From positions 1,116,001-1,180,000 of the forward strand of contig CP137325.1 of assembly GCA_033182465.1 (NCBI GenBank): a stretch of DNA of 64,000 nucleotides, given 5' to 3'. Both the position numbers and the translations under genes were made by a program. Below, piece by piece: positions 57,746-64,000 of the stretch. Positions within the stretch are counted from its first letter, which is position 1; the number at the start of each line of letters is the position of its first letter. Below the pieces are notes generated by a model. It was not told the origin of the DNA. It saw nothing but the letters and a program-made list of their open reading frames with translations, and did not search any database. The DNA comes from Sanghuangporus weigelae (taxonomy: Eukaryota > Basidiomycota > Agaricomycetes > Hymenochaetales > Hymenochaetaceae).

Positions 57746-60182
57746 CTATGCGTCGCATTCCCCTGACCTCAACGCGCACCACTCCGGCTGAAGGGGGATA
57801 GCTCGAACACCTCTCTGTACCATACGATAGCGCATCTCGTGCAAACGAGACAGTGCCTCTGTAACGTTCAGTCCGCCATCAGCAACCGTACCACCTGTCC
57901 AGAATACCTCCGCAGATGCTGCCGCACGCGGCCAGACAATGCTATCGACGTTCTGCGGGCCGCTCTGTTCGGTCCAGAGAAGTTGCTGGCCTGTAAAGGA
58001 AGTGCAGGAAGAATCAGTGGGTCTTGCACTTTTTTTCTCCGAAATGACGGGATTGACGGACCACCAAGCACAAGGGCCTGCTGCTCCGCTGTCAGGTTAG
58101 CAAACGGGTCGAACGAATATGCCTGTCGTTTCATGCCGAGTTAAGAATAAAAGTGATCATCGCGATAAACTCAGCAGAAGCTATCCCGGGGAATCTGAAC
58201 CACAGACCTTTTGCCACGTCTTAAAAGGGTCACACCAGCTGTTGCTGTGGGCGAATGCGAATTCAGACTAGAAGGCCAGAAATCCACAAGTCCAGAAAAC
58301 TGACCCGTTGATATCGTCGCCCAGCCATTCGCCAGCGCCACAGTCCTAAGAAGAGAAGCAATTTATTTCAGTTGCCTCCATGATTCTGTGCCATGAGGTA
58401 GGAAGTTCTAGACGAACAAGATAGAAGTAATCCGAAGGGCCGTGCACGAGGCGGAATCCCTTTGACGCGACGTCCGCAGCGTGCTGCGAAGATATCCATA
58501 CCCTAGTTTTAAAGGTACCTTAATAGCACATTAGACCCAACATCGTCAGAGGGAACTTACGTGACAATCGTTTCGTTTGACAGTGTAACGTTGTGCTCCA
58601 GCACCATTTCTTTTCAGAGTCCCGTCAAATCAACTATCCAGGGTTACCTGACAATAGAGGAAGGTATAAGCTTACCTTCCCAAACGACCGGTGTCTTCCC
58701 AGCGGCGATAAGTGCTCCATGTGTTGCTTGAGTGAAGTTACTCAAAGCCTGCTCAATAGTCATTCCAGTAGCGTTCAAAGCCATCTGCGTCTCCGGATCT
58801 GAATCAAAGCATGGTATGTTAATCTCGTCACCGCCAGTGCTCAACAGTGAAGATGGCATTATAGACGCTACGGCAGAGAACAAAGACGCAGTGAAGTTCG
58901 TGGTGGCTGACGATGTGATTCGCAATTGTCCTGATGGAGGCTCTATGATGATGGTTAGTCATGAATGGCAGAAGATATGTGACACACCTCCGGCGAAGGA
59001 TGACCAGGGAGATGCGTGGAAGCAAGCGACATGTTCCGGGTGAGACTCGCCGATAGCGGCTGAGTGACCCGGTGAATCAATTTCCTTTAGATCCATAATA
59101 ACGAACCGAGGAATTCAGATAAAAAGGCAGGACATACCACCAAGATATCAATCCCTCTCTACACCGAGAAAATGAAAATTAATCTTCTTAGATCAAAAGC
59201 AGGTTCTTTGGATTTGCAGCTCACCTCTCCAGCATATTGCACGATATCCTGAATGTCACTGAGTGTGTAGATTGAGGAATTCGAATACGCTCCCGCTGAA
59301 GACAACTCCAGAAATCCGGGAACCTGAATCGGGAAGCTTTGGCTGTCCGTAACATGCCAATGGAAAGTATTGATCTAGAGTCGTGCATAGTGAGTCAGAT
59401 ATTGATCTGGTCGTAGATGTCAACTTGACCGACCTTGACCCAACTCATCGCATCTAGTGTCCGCTTAATATCGGACACAGGAAAACTGTGAAGGTAATTA
59501 TCTTGAGCTGCGTTCCTTGAGACTCAAGGTATGAACGCACAAGTTTCGGGCAGTGTCCAACATGAATCCGCGGTACGGCTGTTTTCGCGAATTCATTGCG
59601 CCAAACGTGTCCGGAAGATCAAATTTCACTCACGAAAGCAGGAGCATCCTCAATAGCCAGCGGCATGTTCACCGTATACATTACACCATCAAAGTCATAC
59701 CACAGTTGACTGAACGTGGTCAACCCTCTGAACAGTCCCAATGAAGTATTAGCCAAAAGAGTCGCCGCGGAACCATCGGACGGGATCGTCAGAGTATAAC
59801 TTTCGTCGCGCTCTGAGAGAGGTTTTTGCGCTTCGATCGCAATACTTGATACCGACCCGGGACCAAATGAGTTCGCACCGTTTAACGAAAGTTCCAAAGA
59901 ATCCAGTTCATCAGCGGACTGAACGGCCGATGCATCGGAGGATCCCCTCCCCACCACAAGTCTGCCTAGCTTGTCGCTTTGGATCAGAGCTTGCATGCGC
60001 ATGATGGCGGACGCGATGTCCGAAGCGTTGCTTGAGTCGAATGTCGGAGTGACGGTGAAGTTTGGTGAGAGGCGGAGTGCTTGCGTTCCGGATGTCATTG
60101 AACGAGGACGTGGCCATATCGCGTATGCGTCCAGAGCAAGCACTAGAATGCGCCAGATGCAGGATACGGATAGTGCTCCCAT
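57746..60182 (-). CDS. beta-N-acetylhexosaminidase, glycoside hydrolase family 20
   Basis: A 563-residue secreted enzyme that removes terminal GlcNAc/GalNAc, used in chitin breakdown and wall turnover. Thirteen exons: 60182-59634, 59578-59541, 59485-59434, 59374-59225, 59158-59138, 59084-58988, 58942-58676, 58609-58561, 58502-58418, 58345-58305, 58244-58208, 58122-58062 and 57990-57746. All are in phase; one is 21 bp. A hydrophobic N terminus acts as signal peptide, then WPRPRSM opens the GH20b domain. The catalytic domain has PYRGFMLDTARN, NTFHWHVTDSQSFP, EIDSPGHSAAIGESHP, the acid/base pair D341-E342 in STGGDEIN, and WPRAAASAEVFWTGG near the end. Several N-glycosylation sites are present. 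Assignment is firm. Confidence 0.93.
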
Positions 60183-60849
60183 GTTAGCTATCGAGGTCGT
60201 CCCGGCTGTATGTGATGGTACGAAGGCTCAACGGCGGCTATCGCTGGGCTGGCATCTTATCTATATTCTGCACGAAAAGAAGGCCGACATGAATCCATGT
60301 GACATACGTAGCATACGATACCGCGGAATTGATATGCTTCGTGTATGTCCTCCAGGCTCAATAGAAGCCGTGTTTTGCCAGGTCTCCGGCTCCGTGTCCG
60401 TGTCTATTTTTGGATCGAAGCCAGCGAACGTTCTCCCGTCGAGTCAAGCGGGCCGCTATTAGTTGAGGGAAATGTAACTGTACGGAGAGCGACGCATTGC
60501 AAAGAAAAACGATTGATGGAGGTCAACGTTGGCGTATTGCCCAACTGGGACAATACACCGTCCGTGACTCGTGCGACGTATGGACAGCCAGTGATAACAT
60601 CTAACAAATTGCGCTGATCAGAGTTGTCTTGCAAGCAGGGAGTATGCCGAAGAAAAGACTCGCATGAGTCTTGGAACTGGAGACGAGCCAGACGCCGTCT
60701 TACACGGCACGGAAGAAAGTTGAGAAGATTCTGAAGAAACACGGTGTTGACGAAAGAAACATGTTCACAAGCAAAATTAAATAATAAATTGCAAGGACGC
60801 CTGACGCGGTCACGTGCTCGATACGAAACTTGTGAGCAGCCGAGACTCA
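60183..60849. other. intergenic, no gene recognised
   Basis: Upstream region of the hexosaminidase. The minus-strand open frame that enters from the TPR remnant continues here without recognisable protein features. Confidence 0.5.
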
Positions 60850-61400
60850 CAGTAGATTCCTCCAAGTCATCGATAAACAGTTCTTTCTGGAAACGGGTGT
60901 AAAGGCATTCCGCAGGGTCTCCTAGCGACGCAGAACGACGTGGGTTCCCTTTTCGCCGAAGCTCCAGGGCGGCACGTTCCAGTATAATAGCCTCCTCAAG
61001 GTCGTCCATGCTGCCCCGGAACTCAAAGCATGTCCGAAGGGAGTTGGCCAGACTGTCCAACGATGAAGAACGAAGCGGATGACCTTCCGGCCGAAGCTCC
61101 AGGGCGGCATGTCCCAGTACAATTACCTCTTTAAGGTCCTCCATCCTTCCGCGGTGCTCAAAGCATGACCAAAGGGCGCTCGCCAGATTGCCCAACGATA
61201 AAGAACGGTCCGGGCGGCCCTCCGGTCGAAGCTCCAGAGCATCTCGGTCTATCCTAAATGAGGTTTCCAGATCATCAACGTCACCCCCCTCCCTCGCTCG
61301 TACCGCGAGTGAGTAAAGGAAAAGAGCGAGGTCATACAGTAGTAACAGTACCGACGCGCGACCCAGGATGACAAGTGTGACAAGCTAGAGCTTAGAGCAG
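60850..61400 (-). pseudogene. fragment of a TPR-repeat (CHAT-type) gene
   Basis: About three and a half tetratricopeptide-like units with a 42-residue period: RDALELRPEGRPDRSLSLGN, HAALELRPEGHPLRSSSLDS and RAALELRRKGNPRRSASLGD. Each is separated by a WSCFEHRGRMEDLKEVI-type helix. This unit type is abundant in mushrooms, usually in large proteins that end in a CHAT protease-like domain. Here no CHAT domain follows, and the frame runs on into unrelated sequence. I read it as a detached fragment. It could be an exon of a rearranged gene. Confidence 0.65.
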
Positions 61401-61524
61401 CTTGTCGTCCCGGGAGAGAAACGGGCGTCATCGAGGACCAGGTCTTCTCGATCTCCGGACTGCTCGATTCGAGTCCATGAAGCCGCAGCTCGGTCCCCGA
61501 AGGACTGTAACTGTTCATGCGCAT

Positions 61525-64000
61525 CCGAGTCGGACTGCCCCTGAAGACATGTCTGATTCAACCTCTCAGCCTCCGGGAGGAGAATTACTGTTATTGCGAG
61601 TGTTCACGTAGCGTGCGCGCGTCGAGGATGAAGCGTTGTCTTTCGCTTTTTGCTCAGTGCTGTCCGGACGGTACCGCAGCTCTGCAAGCCGTTGTTATAC
61701 AGTACCGATAATTTGGGCCAACATACATGTAGCTGTTACAATACGTTACACGTCTACCTCGGTACACAGTTACTAGTATAAGGATCATGCCCGACGTACG
61801 AGATTATTGTGGTAAGAAGGCAAGACGGGCAGAGTGTTGCTCTGTGCTTCATTATGGCCGATGGCCGATGGTGGTGATGGCTCTCAGGCTCTGAGCACCG
61901 TGACTGACTGAGATGTCCAGGTAAGTCGATCGTGTGTGATTGATGCGATGTGATTCTTCTCAACTACTTACGCTGGATTGCTCTTACTTACCATCACGAT
62001 ATCATATCACTCAAGTACGCAACAGGAAAAGGAGCCATTACGAGAACATTGAACAACAACAAGAAGATCGATCTTGACGAGGCTGGAAATGAAATGAGGT
62101 ATTCAAAAAAACAAATGCATTATGGCCGTGGTAAGTCATGAAACATGTTACTACTTACATCCATCTCATCCCATTCATCTACATAATGCGTACATAAAGT
62201 TCTCTGGTTTCCAAATAAACACCAGATCTTTACAATTCGGAGAACACCAACTCGTATGCACGCCGGCACTCATCAGAGCATCAAGCCCCCAAATTCTCGC
62301 CAACATTCCCCACCTCGCTCGAAAGCAACCGAACATGGCTTCCTGCTACCATCATCATCATCATCATGCAGTTCCAGCCCTCTCGTCTTCCCCCCAAAAA
62401 TCAATCAGCCGAAAAAGCGCAAACGGGCACTTGCTGTGTATGAAAGGGCGCAATTTCTGCAATGATGGTCCGTACTACTGCACCCGCTGGGTAGATCGAC
62501 CCCGTGTGTGTGTATGAATCCGAATCCTGCCTGCTAGTAATGCAAATGGCCATGAATGTGGGAGGGAGAAGCATTTCCTGTCTGCATTTTGATACACCGG
62601 TAAGCAGGGGGGCGGACGGGGAACGTGACTAACTAGTACACACCTATCTATATATCATCCAAAGACAACTTCAGCGCCTCAGGGTCCTCATCCGGTACAG
62701 AGTAACCCGTAAAACTGAGGGATGACGGCACACACAGGCGTCGGGTCATGCATGGGCGGTATGATACAATATTACACCCGCTCCAATGCTCAAAAAAACA
62801 TAAGTACGACTGAGCTTCTTGTGCCCAAGCCGAGTACTGTCCTCTTAGCTCCTGGGTATGGCGGAGTGTGCAGTGTGATATGCAATGCAATGTAAAGAGA
62901 GGAGGATGGCCGAGCAGTTCGGACTTGGCTATACTGATAAGTAGCATCCATCCATACATCCATCCATTGGAATCAGTGGGAAAAGAAAGATGATGAGGTA
63001 AAACAGACAGACAACGGCTCCGCCTACCTACTTGTCTTGGAAAGCCGCTCACTCAGAAAAAACGTTTGTTTGTTTGAAAATCAGGTTCTCGAGAAGCAAC
63101 CCCGGCCCAGAAGCAAAGGAGTTACTTAATATAGATTCCATTATATCCTAGTCCACTTTACTTGGTTGGTTCCCTGAAAGGGATATGAAAGGCAGGAGAA
63201 GAACGATGTCCGCTCCCAAAAGAGAATTTTTTACGGGTCGAGCTTGAGAAGCAGCTAGATTTCCGGTTCCGTTCCATATCAGTCCAGTCTACATGCTCTT
63301 TGGATTTTTCTTTTTGTCGTCATGACATTGCACATACGCTTCTAAACCTCGGCAAATGCAGGAAATCTGAAAGAGGCGAGGAGATAAAGCGCGTTGGAAA
63401 GATCGCTGGGCTGGGAAATGAAAGAAGGAATACACGGGCGAATCGGCCGTTTGTAGGTAGGCTGATTCTTTTGGCTCGAGCCGCTGGTACTGTGTGCTTG
63501 ATCTAAAGTGTCGCAGATCAGAGAAGAGTCGAACAGAACGGAGATGAGGGGACGAGTTGAAGAGGATATCATGATGGAGGAGCTGGAGAGCTAGAAAGAC
63601 GCCGGACGGAGATCGACGTGATGCAAACGTGAGGGGCAAATCATTTGGGGTACGTGTTCCGTATAGCCAAGCGAAAAGCCGCCGGTGGGCGTTAGAAGAG
63701 TCTAGACCTGAGTCTGGGAGCTGCAACGAAGACCGAAAAGGCCTGAGTTAGCTCCGGAGGAGATGGTGAGACAAGGAGGACCGCTGATCATCTGTTTCAT
63801 GGACTGGACCCAGGCACAGATTCGCTTCGCTTCGCGTTTATTCCTATTTATTTATTCCTTTTAGGGAGCCGCTTTTTCACTCCTCTCCATACACACACTC
63901 CCTTGTACTCACGTTCCTTACGCTTCGTCTCTAGAGCAGCCGCACCGCATCGCATTCACCCAGCACACGCTCGTTTTCCACGTCCCAGGCTACCGAGGCT
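61525..64000. other. long stretch without recognised genes; possible promoter at the end
   Basis: 2.5 kb. Open frames on both strands lack family features. Short simple repeats occur (a run of CATCAT-type triplets near 62350 and GTTT units near 63064). From about 63830 to the end the plus strand becomes strongly pyrimidine-rich with a TATTTATTTATTCC segment, as in many fungal promoters and leaders. A gene may start just beyond the window on the plus strand. Confidence 0.4.

Noticed and set aside
62326-62520. Short frame with six histidines
   Set aside because: The histidines come from a CAT triplet run; nothing else supports a gene.

Overview
The window is nuclear DNA from a filamentous basidiomycete, most likely an agaricomycete. 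The genes are split by many short introns of about 45-95 bp with GT-AG ends. The families present fit that group: FunK1 kinases, glutathionyl-hydroquinone reductases, an RTA1 protein, mushroom-type TPR repeats and chromodomain Ty3/Gypsy elements. I rebuilt gene structures by hand from splice sites, frame continuity and comparison of paralogues. No rRNA, tRNA or CRISPR was recognised.

Layout. 0.3-6.2 kb: a tandem array of class A FAD monooxygenases on the minus strand, with two intact 8-exon copies and one last-exon relic. 6.6-8.5 kb: a divergent housekeeping pair, the complex I subunit NDUFS5 and the ubiquitin-like GET5. 10.8-14.3 kb: a long disordered protein of unknown role. 14.3-18.0 kb: a truncated glutathione-transferase pseudogene facing a FunK1 kinase. 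18.3-36.9 kb: a transposon island holding a solo LTR with target-site duplication, a decayed coding remnant, a 12.3 kb Ty3/Gypsy element, minisatellites and long palindromic (foldback) repeats. 37.0-39.9 kb: an LRR/RNI-type protein and a small protein with a signal-like start and a hydrophobic tail. 40.3-44.6 kb: a second FunK1 kinase and an intact glutathione transferase, an inverted copy of the 14.3-18.0 kb block. 45.9-46.9 kb: a disordered protein. 48.3 kb: a small Tc1/mariner-type MITE. 49.1-60.2 kb: TFIIE-alpha, a GT25 glycosyltransferase, a second glutathionyl-hydroquinone reductase, an RTA1 membrane protein and a GH20 hexosaminidase. 60.8-61.4 kb: a TPR gene remnant. The rest to 64 kb shows no gene I can support.

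The genes do not form one pathway. Housekeeping functions (respiration, tail-anchored protein insertion, transcription initiation) alternate with expanding families. The FAD monooxygenases, hydroquinone reductases and RTA1 protein would suit aromatic or quinone metabolism and stress tolerance, but that link is inference. The main structural story is a 3.7 kb inverted duplication whose arms flank a 22 kb region that includes the transposon island.
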